NCBI RefSeq assembly: GCF_013394915.1
Contig: NZ_CP056771.1
Span: 564,099 to 628,098, forward strand
DNA from: Buchnera aphidicola (Aphis gossypii)
Lineage (GTDB): Bacteria > Pseudomonadota > Gammaproteobacteria > Enterobacterales > Enterobacteriaceae
Direction: 5' to 3'
Length of the DNA stretch: 64,000 nt
Under the pieces are notes generated by a model. That model saw only the letters and a program-made list of their open reading frames with translations. It was not told the origin of the DNA and ran no database searches. Made by a program: the position numbers and the translations under genes. Below are positions 54,335 through 64,000 of this stretch, piece by piece (the stretch's first letter is position 1; each line of letters starts with the position of its first letter).

Positions 54335-55781
54335 TTTTTTGATAAAATAAAGTTTTATATTTTTGAAAAATATATTTTAATAATTTATTTAATAAATCTA
54401 ATTTTTCTATATCAAACGAAAATTCTTCTAACAGGTGTTCAATTTTATTTATGTATTCTTTTAAAATAGATTGATTAAAAACTTTTAAACAATGGTGTAA
54501 CCAAATTTTTTTTTCATAAGTATTCAATATAAATGGAAAATTACGAGCCTTATATCGAAAAAAAAGTTCTTTTAGACGTTTATCTTGAAAATCTAATTTA
54601 AGATTTTTAAAATTTATCGGTTTGGTATTGCTAATTTTTTTAATTAATTTTTTATCATGTAAACTAAAAAAATTATGATAAATTTGTAAATCTACATTTG
54701 AAGTTTTTTGAAATATATTTTTTTGAGAGAAAATTTTTTTTATATTATTGATTATTACATAATTCAATTGAATTATATTTATTTTTTCATCAATACAAAA
54801 ACTTTTTATTTTTAATCTTTCAGTATCTTCTGATCGAATGAAATGTATAGGAACTAATATAGGACAACGATTAAAATGTATTAATATTATTCCTAAATCA
54901 AATAAATTTTTAACTTTAATATCCTGATAATTATTATTTTTTAAAAAATCAATTAATTTTTTTACATCTTGAAATAAATCTATGGAAATTAATATATTAT
55001 TATTGTTTTCATCCCAAAATAAAGGCAATACAAAACTCATATTATTACGTATAGAGCTAAAAATGCTGGAAATATAAAGTATAGGATAAAAATTTTCTAA
55101 ATTAATGAGTTTAAATAATTCATTTTTTTTTCGATATTTGAAAAAAAAATTAAATAATTTTGGTTGTTTCTTTTTTATTAATTGTGCTAATTTAATAGTA
55201 GCATAAACATCAGCAATAGCATCATGTGCATTATGATGTAATATATTATTTTCTCGAGTTAATTCAGATAATTTGAAAATAGGTACACCAAAAGTATTTT
55301 TAGGCCATATAATTCCATCAGGCCTTAAAAGATAACAAACTCTCATAATATTTAACAAATCCCAACGTGAATTATTATTTTTCCAACTCCATTCATATGG
55401 ATCTAAAAAATTACGATAAAATATATTTCTTGTAATTTCATCATCGAAAAAAATATTATTATAACCTACTATACAGGTATTAGATCGCATGAAAATCTTA
55501 TATATTTTTTTAGCAAATTCATATTCATTAACACCGTGTTTAAGTGTATACTGTGGAGTAATTTTAGTGATTAAGATAGAATGTGGTTCTGGTAAATAAT
55601 CATCTGATGGAATACAATAAAAACATTTTGGTTTTTCTATAATTTCTAAATTTTCGTCTGTTCTAATAGATGCGAATTGGGCTGGTTTATCTAATGATGT
55701 ATGTGTGCCAAAAGTTTCATAATCATAAAATAAAAAAGTTAACTGATTTTTTTGAGAAGAAAATATTTTGTTTTTTTCCAT
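54321..55781 (-). CDS. sbcB: Exodeoxyribonuclease I
   Basis: 3'-5' ssDNA exonuclease in repair and recombination; partner of Ssb. 486 residues (E. coli 475). DEDDh active site: Asp-x-Glu in FYDYETFG near 18-25, GYNNIFFDDE near 106 and the HNAHDAIADV segment near 186 with the general-base His and last Asp. The SH3-like and C-terminal domains are lysine/asparagine-rich and diverged. Ends converge with murI. Confidence 0.95.
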   Translation of the reverse strand: MEKNKIFSSQKNQLTFLFYDYETFGTHTSLDKPAQFASIRTDENLEIIEKPKCFYCIPSDDYLPEPHSILITKITPQYTLKHGVNEYEFAKKIYKIFMRSNTCIVGYNNIFFDDEITRNIFYRNFLDPYEWSWKNNNSRWDLLNIMRVCYLLRPDGIIWPKNTFGVPIFKLSELTRENNILHHNAHDAIADVYATIKLAQLIKKKQPKLFNFFFKYRKKNELFKLINLENFYPILYISSIFSSIRNNMSFVLPLFWDENNNNILISIDLFQDVKKLIDFLKNNNYQDIKVKNLFDLGIILIHFNRCPILVPIHFIRSEDTERLKIKSFCIDEKINIIQLNYVIINNIKKIFSQKNIFQKTSNVDLQIYHNFFSLHDKKLIKKISNTKPINFKNLKLDFQDKRLKELFFRYKARNFPFILNTYEKKIWLHHCLKVFNQSILKEYINKIEHLLEEFSFDIEKLDLLNKLLKYIFQKYKTLFYQKINLN

Positions 55782-55882
55782 GATATAATCTTAGTTATTT
55801 AAAAAAATTAAATTTAAAAAATTCTTTTAAATCTTTCAAATGAATTATTTTAAAAGAAAATTTTATAAAGGTTTTAAACATT

Positions 55883-56188
55883 ATGAATACAAAAAAAACA
55901 TTTAAAAGTGCATTAGAATTTGTACATAAATTTAGAAGAAAAAACAAAATACAACGTGAAATATCTGAAATTGAAAAAAAAATTAGAGATAATGACACAA
56001 GAATATTATTGCTTGACAATTTAAACGATTATATTCGGCCAGAAATGAATTACGAAGAAATTAAAAAAATAATTTTCACGATGAAAAACGACTACGAAGA
56101 TAGAATTGATGATTATATTGTAAAAAATGCAGAACTTTCTAAAGAAAAAAGACATTTATCAAAAGAACTAAAAAATATTATAAATTAA
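55883..56188 (+). CDS. tmaR: PTS system regulator TmaR (YeeX, DUF496)
   Basis: 101 residues (E. coli 109), almost all alpha-helical coiled coil. [20 protein letters not shown] and [16 protein letters not shown] are close to E. coli YeeX; the conserved Tyr of [14 protein letters not shown] near 79, phosphorylated in E. coli, is present. E. coli TmaR clusters at the cell pole and holds PTS enzyme I. Eight E. coli C-terminal residues are missing. It is free-standing here, 100 bases after the sbcB start on the other strand. Confidence 0.93.
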   Translation: MNTKKTFKSALEFVHKFRRKNKIQREISEIEKKIRDNDTRILLLDNLNDYIRPEMNYEEIKKIIFTMKNDYEDRIDDYIVKNAELSKEKRHLSKELKNIIN

Positions 56189-56220
56189 TATATTATTATT
56201 GAAATATTTAACAGATTTTT

Positions 56221-56293
56221 CTCCTCCGACTGGGCTCGAACCAGTGACATACGGATTAACAGTCCGCCGTTCTACCAACTGAACTACAGAGGA
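56221..56293 (-). tRNA. tRNA-Asn (anticodon GUU)
   Basis: Minus strand: starts TCCTCTGTAGTTCAGTTGG, anticodon loop CTGTTAA, T-loop GGTTCGAGCCC, ends CGGAGGA with discriminator G. Almost identical to E. coli, with one acceptor G-U change. CCA is not encoded (AAAAA follows). Confidence 0.97.
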
Positions 56294-56302
56294 ATATTAA
56301 TA

Positions 56303-56331
56303 TTTATATCAAAAATTTATATATCTGTCAA
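56303..56331 (-). promoter_or_regulatory. Promoter for tRNA-Asn
   Basis: Minus strand -35 TTGACA (56326-56331, full consensus), 17-base spacer, -10 TATAAA (56303-56308). The start would fall within about five bases of the mature tRNA 5' end, so little or no 5' leader is made. Confidence 0.75.
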
Positions 56332-56429
56332 ATATATATATAAAATTAAAAATTAACTATAAAATTTTTAAAAGAAATATAGATTATTATTGAAAATTCA
56401 TTTATAGTAAAAGGTGTAAAAATTATTAT

Positions 56430-56502
56430 GGCCCTTTAGCTCAGTGGTCAGAGCAGGCGACTCATAATCGCTTGGTCGCTGGTTCAAATCCAGCAAGGGC
56501 CA
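56430..56502 (+). tRNA. ileX: tRNA-Ile2 (anticodon CAU, to be modified to lysidine)
   Basis: Reads GGCCCTTTAGCTCAGTGG, anticodon stem-loop GCGACTCATAATCGC, T-loop GGTTCAAATCC, ends AAGGGCC with discriminator A. A CAT anticodon would suggest Met, but the body follows E. coli ileX nearly base for base and not the elongator or initiator tRNA-Met. It should decode AUA after TilS modifies C34. CCA is not encoded. Confidence 0.94.
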
Positions 56503-56583
56503 AAAAATCAAAAAAATTAAAAAATTTTTATATATTTAAAAAATACTACTTAAATTTTTCATCATTAATTAGGACTCAATTTG

Positions 56584-57227
56584 ATGGAATGGAAAAAAGA
56601 GTTTATTGAATTTCTTTTAAAAAAAAAGTCTTAAATTTTGGAACATTTATACTAAAATCTGGTCGAAAAAGTCCTTATTTTTTTAATTCCGGCTTGTTAT
56701 CTACAGGTAAAGACACTGCTAAAATTGGATTATTTTATGCACGTGCAATAATGGATTTAAACGTTAAATTTGATGTTCTATTCGGACCTTCTTATAAAGG
56801 CATTCCTATTGTAGTTTCTACTTCTATTGCATTAAAAAATCAATATAATTTAAATATTGCATATTCTTTTAATAGAAAAGAAGAAAAAACATATGGAGAG
56901 CAAGGACAGTTAATTGGAAGTGATATAAAAAATAAAAAAATTATTGTTTTAGACGATGTAATCACCTCGGGTATGTCAATCAATCATTCAATTAAAATAA
57001 TCGAACAAGAAAATTCTCAAATATCTTCAATATTTGTTCTTCTTGATAGAAAAGAAAAACGAGAAGATAATCTAAAAAAAATAAATTGTTTAAAAAAACA
57101 AAAAAACTACAAAATCAACTCCATTATAACAATAGATGATTTAATTATGTATCTTTCTGAAAAAGAAAAACTAAAAAAATATGCCTCTAAATTAATAAAG
57201 TACTATGCGGAGTATGGTGATTTTTAA
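56584..57227 (+). CDS. pyrE: Orotate phosphoribosyltransferase, frameshifted at an A9 tract
   Basis: Adds PRPP to orotate giving OMP in pyrimidine synthesis. AGGA at 56571-56574 and ATG at 56584 open a frame reading MEWKKEFIEFLLKKK, which hits a stop soon after nine A at 56619-56627. The other frame continues the protein directly: VLNFGTFILKSGRKSPYFF, GPSYKGIPI, and the PRPP loop VLDDVITSGMS. With ten (or seven) A the gene would be 214 residues (E. coli 213). No usable start lies in the second frame before TTG at 56694, which would drop 37 residues. The rest is undegraded, so I treat it as a probably expressed gene rescued by slippage, or a sequencing error, not an old pseudogene. Confidence 0.88.
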
Positions 57228-57240
57228 AACGAAAAAATAT

Positions 57241-57702
57241 TTATATTCCAGAATGACCAAATCCACTTTGGAAGCGAATAGTTTTTTTAAATTTTTTAAC
57301 TATAAAAAATTCAGGTCTAATAATAGGAACAAATACTATTTGAGCAATTCTATCGTTAGGACTAATACAAAAATTTTTTTTACCTCTATTCCATAAGGAA
57401 ACCATTAATTCACCTTGATAGTCTGAATCGATTAAACCTACTAAGTTTCCTAAAACAATACCATTCTTATGACCTAATCCAGAACGTGGTAAAATTAAAG
57501 CAGTAATATAAGGATTTTCAATATATATTGAAATTCCAGTAGGTATTAAAATAACTTCCTTAGCAGGTAAAATTATTTTTTTGTTTATACATGCTTTAAG
57601 ATCTAACGCAGAAGATCCAGGAGTAGCATATTCTGGTAAAGAAAAATCTCTGTTTATACTGCTAGAACTTAAGAATTTAATTTGAATCTTATTAGTATTC
57701 AT
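57241..57702 (-). CDS. dut: dUTP diphosphatase
   Basis: Hydrolyses dUTP, keeps uracil out of DNA and makes dUMP for thymidylate. 153 residues (E. coli 151). Motifs: GSSALDL near 28-34, [11 protein letters not shown] near 71-81, [11 protein letters not shown] near 87-97, [10 protein letters not shown] and the C-terminal phosphate-gripping [10 protein letters not shown]. Convergent with pyrE, 13 bases apart; E. coli has slmA between. Confidence 0.97.
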   Translation of the reverse strand: MNTNKIQIKFLSSSSINRDFSLPEYATPGSSALDLKACINKKIILPAKEVILIPTGISIYIENPYITALILPRSGLGHKNGIVLGNLVGLIDSDYQGELMVSLWNRGKKNFCISPNDRIAQIVFVPIIRPEFFIVKKFKKTIRFQSGFGHSGI

Positions 57703-57727
57703 AATTTTTTTAATTTTTTATATCAAG

Positions 57728-58483
57728 TTACGATGAAACTAAGAAATCTGGATTTATTAGAGATGTTTTAGAAAGTAAGGAATAATTTAAACTTTGTGTT
57801 TTTTGATATGAAACTACACTGCCACCCGCAGCCTCAACAATCGCATGACCTGCTGCAGTATCCCAAATATGCGTTGTTCCGAATCTCGGATAAAATTGTG
57901 CTTTCCCTTCTGCTACATAACAAAACTTTAGAGATGAACCTAATTTTTTAATTATATGTTTTTTGTTTTCTCTTTTCTTTATAAAATCATATAATTTTTT
58001 ATTTGAATGTGAACGACTAACAACAAACGTAGGTATATTAGATTGAGCTACAGAAATTTTTTTTTTATGTCCTAATGAATTTATTTTCCAAGCTTGCCTA
58101 TCAAAAGAAAAATATAAAACATTAAAGTAAGGGGCATATACAACACCTAAAATAGGTATTCCATGTTTAATTAAACTAATATTTACTGTAAATTCACCAT
58201 TCTTTTTTAAAAATTCTTTAGTTCCATCCAATGGATCAACTAACCAATAAATATCCCAATTTTCATGATATTTAATATTATTTAAATCTTCTTCAGATAA
58301 TACTAAAGTATTTGGACAAATAGAAAATAAACCGTTTTTAATAATTTTATTTGAAACTTTATCTGCGTTAGTTACAGGACTTTTATCTAATTTGTAAGAA
58401 ATATCTAATAATTTATGGGAATGATACACATCCATAATAGCAGCTCCGGCATTTCGAGCTAGATTGCAAATTTTATTAATCAT
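57728..58483 (-). CDS. cysQ: 3'(2'),5'-bisphosphate nucleotidase CysQ
   Basis: Removes the 3'-phosphate from PAP made by sulfate reduction and ACP phosphopantetheine transfer. 251 residues (E. coli 246), starting MINKICNLARNAG; a longer frame that would overlap rplI is rejected. Metal-site motifs LSEEDL near 65, WLVDPLDGTKEF near 82-93 and WDTAAGHA near 203 are intact. A run of ten A at 58068-58077 (three lysines) is in frame. Confidence 0.96.
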   Translation of the reverse strand: MINKICNLARNAGAAIMDVYHSHKLLDISYKLDKSPVTNADKVSNKIIKNGLFSICPNTLVLSEEDLNNIKYHENWDIYWLVDPLDGTKEFLKKNGEFTVNISLIKHGIPILGVVYAPYFNVLYFSFDRQAWKINSLGHKKKISVAQSNIPTFVVSRSHSNKKLYDFIKKRENKKHIIKKLGSSLKFCYVAEGKAQFYPRFGTTHIWDTAAGHAIVEAAGGSVVSYQKTQSLNYSLLSKTSLINPDFLVSS

Positions 58484-58505
58484 TTCACACCATTGTAAGA
58501 AAAAA

Positions 58506-58958
58506 TTATGTTTTTTCGACAATATTGACTATAAGATGTTCACATATTTCGCTATGTGGCTGAAAAATAACTTGATGTTCGCCTATGTAACGTAATACTC
58601 CGTTGGGAAGTTTTATCTCTTTTTTATTAATTTTGATTCCAATTCGAGACATTTCCTTAATAATATCTCTTATACCTATAGAACCAAATATTTTATTTTC
58701 TTTTCCAACTTTTGAAAAAATTGTTATAGATCTAATTTGTTTTACTTTTTCTGCACGAGATTTAGCAAGAAGTAATTTTCTAATATTTTCTTCTTTCAAT
58801 TTAATTTGTTGAGCTTTAAAAGATTCAATATTTTTTTTATCAGCTAAAATAGCCTTCCCTTTGGGAATCAAATAATTTCTAGCATAACCTGATTTAACTT
58901 TTACAATTTTACCGGGATCACCTAATTTATTTACTTTGAACAATAGAATTACTTCCAT
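58506..58958 (-). CDS. rplI: 50S ribosomal protein L9
   Basis: Two-domain protein projecting from the L1 stalk base; limits frameshifting in E. coli. 150 residues (E. coli 149). N-terminal domain MEVILLFKVNKLGDPGKIVKVKSGYARNYLIP-like block near 1-32 with a long linker helix and C-terminal domain. Gly-to-Asp-type changes keep the fold. Last gene of rpsF-rpsR-rplI. Confidence 0.96.
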   Translation of the reverse strand: MEVILLFKVNKLGDPGKIVKVKSGYARNYLIPKGKAILADKKNIESFKAQQIKLKEENIRKLLLAKSRAEKVKQIRSITIFSKVGKENKIFGSIGIRDIIKEMSRIGIKINKKEIKLPNGVLRYIGEHQVIFQPHSEICEHLIVNIVEKT

Positions 58959-59005
58959 TATTTATTCTCTTTTAAATTTTAAAATACAATATAATTCATT
59001 TAGTA

Positions 59006-59233
59006 CTAATGATGTTGATCAGTATATGGCAGTAAAGCAAGATATCTTGCTTTTTTAATAGCTCTAGATAACTGACGTTGATATTTAGCTCGAGTTCCAG
59101 TGATTCGGCTAGGAACAATTTTTCCATTTTCTGTAATATAATTTTTTAACATAGAAATATCTTTATAATCTATCTCTTGAATATTTTCCGCGGTAAAACG
59201 GCAAAATTTTCTTCGACGAAAGTAACGCGCCAT
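59006..59233 (-). CDS. rpsR: 30S ribosomal protein S18
   Basis: 75 residues, as in E. coli, [16 protein letters not shown] start and [25 protein letters not shown]. Binds with S6 at the platform. In E. coli priB lies just upstream; here only 100 non-coding bases separate it from rpsF. Confidence 0.97.
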   Translation of the reverse strand: MARYFRRRKFCRFTAENIQEIDYKDISMLKNYITENGKIVPSRITGTRAKYQRQLSRAIKKARYLALLPYTDQHH

Positions 59234-59333
59234 AATAAAATACCTTTTAAAATAAAAATAAAATTATTTTCAAATTTGTATGTTTTAGTGAAAATTTTTT
59301 AAAAATAGTATAAATAAATTATTTTTTAAAAAA

Positions 59334-59675
59334 TTATTTTTTTTCTTTTTTATCTTCTTTTAATTTCATTATAGGAGATACTTCATGAATTGATTTTTTC
59401 ACTGACATAATCATATTTCTAATAATTGCAACATTATAACGAAAATCTGTTTCTAACAAATTAATAACTTGAGGATCAATTTCTATATTCATAAGAACAT
59501 AATGCGCTTTATGCAATTTATTGATAGAATAAGATAATTGTCTTCTACCCCAATCTTCTAAACGATGTATAATTCCTAAATTATCAAGAATTATTTTTTT
59601 ATATTTTTCAATTATTGTATTAATTTTATCACTGTAATCAGGATGGACCATAAAAATTATTTCGTAATGACGCAC
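59334..59675 (-). CDS. rpsF: 30S ribosomal protein S6
   Basis: 113 residues. The start is GTG (GTG CGT CAT, giving MRHYE as in E. coli) with AAAGGAGCA about six bases before. [26 protein letters not shown] near 38-63 is diagnostic. The acidic C-terminal tail glutamylated by RimK in E. coli is reduced to a short lysine/glutamate end, so that modification is probably gone. Confidence 0.96.
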   Translation of the reverse strand: MRHYEIIFMVHPDYSDKINTIIEKYKKIILDNLGIIHRLEDWGRRQLSYSINKLHKAHYVLMNIEIDPQVINLLETDFRYNVAIIRNMIMSVKKSIHEVSPIMKLKEDKKEKK

Positions 59676-59861
59676 AAAACTGCTCCTTTTGGGTTTTTTA
59701 TTTTCCTAGATTTTAAATACAATAACTTGTTTTTAAGGAAATAAGGAACTTTTATATAAAAAACAAAAATATTTCAGATATATAATATTTTAATTTAGTA
59801 AGAAAATCAATTAAATTTAATTTTTAAAACTATAAAAAATAATTTTTTTGAAAAAATTATA

Positions 59862-62048
59862 TTATGTACATAAAGATAATTCTATTTTTTTTTGATGTAA
59901 GTTTACAGAAATAACTTTAACTTTTAAAACATCACCAAGACAAAAAGTACTTCTAGTTATTTTTCCAATAAATTTTAACGAAACAGGATCAAAATAATAA
60001 TAATCATCACTTAATTGTTCTATACGAACTAACCCATCAATAAAATATTTATTTAAACGCACGAAGAAACCAAAAGAAGTTATATGAGAAACGACGCCAG
60101 TGAATATATCTCCAATTTTTTTTTGCATAAAATCACACTTTAACCAATCCATAACATCTCTAGTAGCTTCATCTGCACGTCTTTCAGACATGGAACAATG
60201 TACTCCAATTTTTTTTATATTATTTTTATAATAAACGTTAAAAGATTTATTTTTTTTATTTTTATGAGATTTAAATAATGCATTTTTGATCGCTCTATGT
60301 AAAAGAATATCAGGATATCTTCTAATAGGAGAAGTAAAATGAACATAACTAGATAAAGATAAACCAAAATGTCCACGATTGTCTGGAGAATATACGGCTT
60401 GTTTCATAGATCTTAATAATATAGTTTGAATCATTTCACAATCTGATCTATTTTTAATTTTTTTTAATAGATCTGAGTAATGATTAGGTTTCGGCACTTC
60501 ACCGCCAGTTAAAGATAATCCTAATTTATTCAAAATACGTCGAAAATTTATAACACTATCTTTGGTAGGACAATCATGATTTCGAAATAGAATTGGATAT
60601 TGATGTTTTTGAATAAATTTAGCTGAACATATATTTGCTAAAATCATACATGACTCAATAAATTTGTGGGCATCATTTCTGACGTGTTGATAAATATTTT
60701 TAATTTTAAAATTAGAATCTAAAGTAAATTTAGTTTCAACATTTTCAAAATAAACACCTTTTTTCGAAACATCATTTTTTTTTAATGTTTTTTGCAACAA
60801 AAACAAATTTTTAATCTGTTTTAATGATTTATTATATTTTAAGCAAAGTTTAATATCATTATTCCAAATCTTAAATATCTCGTCATATGTAAAACGTCCT
60901 TGCGAACATATAACCGCTTCATAATATTTATACGTAATTAATTTTCCCTGATTTGATAAAATCATTTCACATATTAAACATAATCGTTCTACATTAGGAT
61001 TTAAAGAGCATAAATCTGTAGATATTTTTTCTGGCAACATAGGGACTACTAACGAAGGAAAATATACAGAATTTCCTCTTTTTAATGCTTCTTGATCTAT
61101 AGCAGTTCCAGGTTTTATATAGTAACTAACATCTGAAATAGCTACCCATAAATTCCACCCTCCTTCTTCATCATTTTTTTTTTTACAAAAAATAGCATCA
61201 TCGAAATCACGAGCATCTTCTTCGTCAATAGTAAAAAAAGGAAGATGTCTTAAATCGATACGACTTTTCAACTCTTTTTTATCAATTTTATTATGTATTT
61301 GGTATAACTGATCTTTAACTTTTTCAGGCCACAAATAAGGAATAGCATAAGTGCGTATTGCAATATCTGTAACAAGGGTGGTTTTCATTTCTTTATCACC
61401 AAGAATTTCTACTATTTTCCCTTGAACTTTATTTTTTCGATTTAAAAAATTTTTGTTTAATTTAACTACGACAATAGATCCTATAGAAAGATTTTTTTTT
61501 GAAATTGACGAAACGACAAATATTTTAAAATTGAATCGATTATCATCTGGGATCACAAATTGTATTTTTTTTTCAACGTAATAACGTCCTACAATTAAAA
61601 CATTATTTGGTTTTAATATTTTTAATACTTTTGCTGAATTTCTTTTTTTCTTTTCAGGCTTTATAATACGAGCTAAAATAATATCACCATGAATACATAA
61701 TTTCATTTGATCAATAGATAGAAAAAGATCCTCTTTTAACATTTCGCTTCTAAGAAAACCATAACCATCTCTATGACCAATAACTTTTCCTGTAACCATA
61801 TTGATGTTTTCTAAAACAGCATAATAATGATCATACGTATGTATAATTTGTTTATCTCTTTCCATGGCTCTTAATCTGCGACGAAATGCTTTTTTATCGT
61901 CTTGATTGTTAATGCTAAATTTATTTTCTATTTTTTTTTGACTAATTAAATCTTTATAACTTTTTAAAAAAAATAAAATACGTTCTCGACTAGGAATAGT
62001 ATTAACATATTTTTTATAATTATTTTTTTGGTAGGTATCTACTACCAT
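59862..62048 (-). CDS. rnr: Ribonuclease R
   Basis: Processive 3'-5' exoribonuclease for structured RNA and rRNA quality control. 728 residues (E. coli 813) from the ATG giving MVVDTYQKN; GGAGAAGT seven bases upstream decides this start over one 11 codons earlier. Cold-shock domains (GHRDGYGFLR near 90), RNB domain with DARDFDDAIF near 277 (four metal Asp), RRYPDILLHRAI near 570, and an S1 domain near 640-725. The lysine-rich E. coli C-terminal extension after S1 is absent. Coding runs of A include eleven at 61174-61184, in frame. Confidence 0.97.
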   Translation of the reverse strand: MVVDTYQKNNYKKYVNTIPSRERILFFLKSYKDLISQKKIENKFSINNQDDKKAFRRRLRAMERDKQIIHTYDHYYAVLENINMVTGKVIGHRDGYGFLRSEMLKEDLFLSIDQMKLCIHGDIILARIIKPEKKKRNSAKVLKILKPNNVLIVGRYYVEKKIQFVIPDDNRFNFKIFVVSSISKKNLSIGSIVVVKLNKNFLNRKNKVQGKIVEILGDKEMKTTLVTDIAIRTYAIPYLWPEKVKDQLYQIHNKIDKKELKSRIDLRHLPFFTIDEEDARDFDDAIFCKKKNDEEGGWNLWVAISDVSYYIKPGTAIDQEALKRGNSVYFPSLVVPMLPEKISTDLCSLNPNVERLCLICEMILSNQGKLITYKYYEAVICSQGRFTYDEIFKIWNNDIKLCLKYNKSLKQIKNLFLLQKTLKKNDVSKKGVYFENVETKFTLDSNFKIKNIYQHVRNDAHKFIESCMILANICSAKFIQKHQYPILFRNHDCPTKDSVINFRRILNKLGLSLTGGEVPKPNHYSDLLKKIKNRSDCEMIQTILLRSMKQAVYSPDNRGHFGLSLSSYVHFTSPIRRYPDILLHRAIKNALFKSHKNKKNKSFNVYYKNNIKKIGVHCSMSERRADEATRDVMDWLKCDFMQKKIGDIFTGVVSHITSFGFFVRLNKYFIDGLVRIEQLSDDYYYFDPVSLKFIGKITRSTFCLGDVLKVKVISVNLHQKKIELSLCT

Positions 62049-62125
62049 ATTTACTTCTCCAATGACATTATTTAATTGCAAAATCTGTAAAACATTTTAT
62101 TATAAATTTATCTTTAAACATGAAA

Positions 62126-63418
<1,293 letters not shown>

Positions 63419-63449
63419 TTATTTAAAATACCTATTTTTTGAAATATTT

Positions 63450-64000
63450 TTAATTAGAAATAATTTGATTCATATATTGAAAAAATTTATTATCAGAACT
63501 AATTAAAATTATGTTATTTTTATTTTTAAAACTGTTTTCATAAGCATGTAGACTACGAATAAACAAATAAAAAGATGAATCTTTTTGAAAATTATCTGAA
63601 AATAGCTTTGCTACTTCAGCTTCTCCTTCACCTTTTAATATTAAAGCATTTTTTCTTGCTTCCGCCAATATCATAGATACTTTATAATCAGCCATTGCTC
63701 GTAACTTCTCCGCTTTTTCTTGTCCTTGTGAGCGCTGACTTCTAGCAACAGCTTCTCGCTCTGCTCTCATTCTATTATATATTGCTTCAGATACTTCAAC
63801 AGGTAAATTAATTTGCTTAATACGAACATCAACAACTTCAATACCTAAGGCATTCATACTATTAACATTTATTTCAGATAAATTTTTTGAATTTACTGTT
63901 CCCTTATTTAAAGATTTTAATACATCTAATGTTAGTCTTCCTCTAGAATCAGTGACAATTTCTTTTACGTTTAAACATCCTATTTCAGAACGTAATCGAT
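63450..64000 (-). CDS. hflC: HflC, stomatin-like modulator of FtsH protease (5' part outside window)
   Basis: Periplasm-facing partner of HflK, regulating FtsH. Only the C-terminal 182 residues are inside; the reading frame is open to the edge, and an internal Met at 63857 is not the start, since homology continues upstream (RLRSEIGCLNVKEIVTDSRGRLTL). ALGIEVVDVRIKQINLP and the AEREAVARSQRSQGQEKAEKLRA helix match E. coli. The central linker near 63880-63900 is about 28 residues shorter than in E. coli. Confidence 0.95.
   Translation of the reverse strand, partial: RLRSEIGCLNVKEIVTDSRGRLTLDVLKSLNKGTVNSKNLSEINVNSMNALGIEVVDVRIKQINLPVEVSEAIYNRMRAEREAVARSQRSQGQEKAEKLRAMADYKVSMILAEARKNALILKGEGEAEVAKLFSDNFQKDSSFYLFIRSLHAYENSFKNKNNIILISSDNKFFQYMNQIISN

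Noticed and set aside
56694..57227. pyrE as a short gene starting at TTG 56694
   Set aside because: It would lose the conserved N-terminal 37 residues, which are present just upstream across the A run.

Overview
The window is a piece of chromosome from Buchnera aphidicola, the obligate intracellular symbiont of aphids (Gammaproteobacteria, Erwiniaceae-related). The evidence is an extreme A+T bias outside the rRNA, with intergenic DNA almost purely A/T and many runs of 8 or more A within genes. Every gene is an ortholog of an Escherichia coli gene, order is collinear with E. coli in blocks from which genes have dropped out, and a 23S-5S rRNA unit sits behind aroE without a 16S gene. I see no insertion sequence, prophage, CRISPR array, toxin or defence gene, integrase, or gene of foreign composition. 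The strain cannot be named from the sequence alone.

Layout. 1-4020: adk, tRNA-Arg(UCU), folD, cysS, ybeD and a cspE-type cold-shock gene. 4260-9710 (minus strand): smg-tsaC-aroE-tRNA-Glu-23S-5S, with a strong promoter just before the tRNA and a terminator after 5S. 9960-11430: def-fmt. 11520-31640 (minus strand): one run of translation genes holding the complete alpha, spc, S10 and str operons, then tusBCD and fkpA. 31765-38365: slyX, argD, tsgA, trpS, rpe, aroB, aroK. 38807-45801: tRNA-Ser, deoD, deoB, prfC, ansA, nfuA, bioH, ssb. 46595-54334: dnaB, gshB, yqgF, yggS, hemW, trmB, mutY, yggX, murI. 54321-64000: sbcB, tmaR, tRNA-Asn, tRNA-Ile2, pyrE, dut, cysQ, rplI-rpsR-rpsF, rnr, purA and the 3' part of hflC.

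Function. Most of the window is translation machinery: 31 ribosomal proteins, EF-Tu, EF-G, RF3, two rRNAs, five tRNAs, Cys- and Trp-tRNA synthetases, formyltransferase and deformylase, t6A and 2-thiouridine tRNA modification, and the RNA polymerase alpha subunit. The symbiotic biosynthetic role shows in aroB, aroE and aroK (shikimate pathway to aromatic amino acids), argD (arginine and probably lysine) and ansA (asparagine use). Nucleotide metabolism is covered by adk, purA, pyrE, dut, deoB and deoD, and DNA maintenance by dnaB, ssb, mutY and sbcB.

The signal I rate highest is in homopolymeric A tracts. pyrE has its start codon and first codons in one frame and the rest in another, the break falling at a run of nine A. 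ansA has ten A directly after the start codon expected from homology, which is therefore out of frame. trpS has thirteen A in frame. This fits rescue by RNA polymerase slippage at poly(A), a phenomenon described for insect endosymbionts, but expression was not observed here. I found no candidate for a wholly new multi-gene system.
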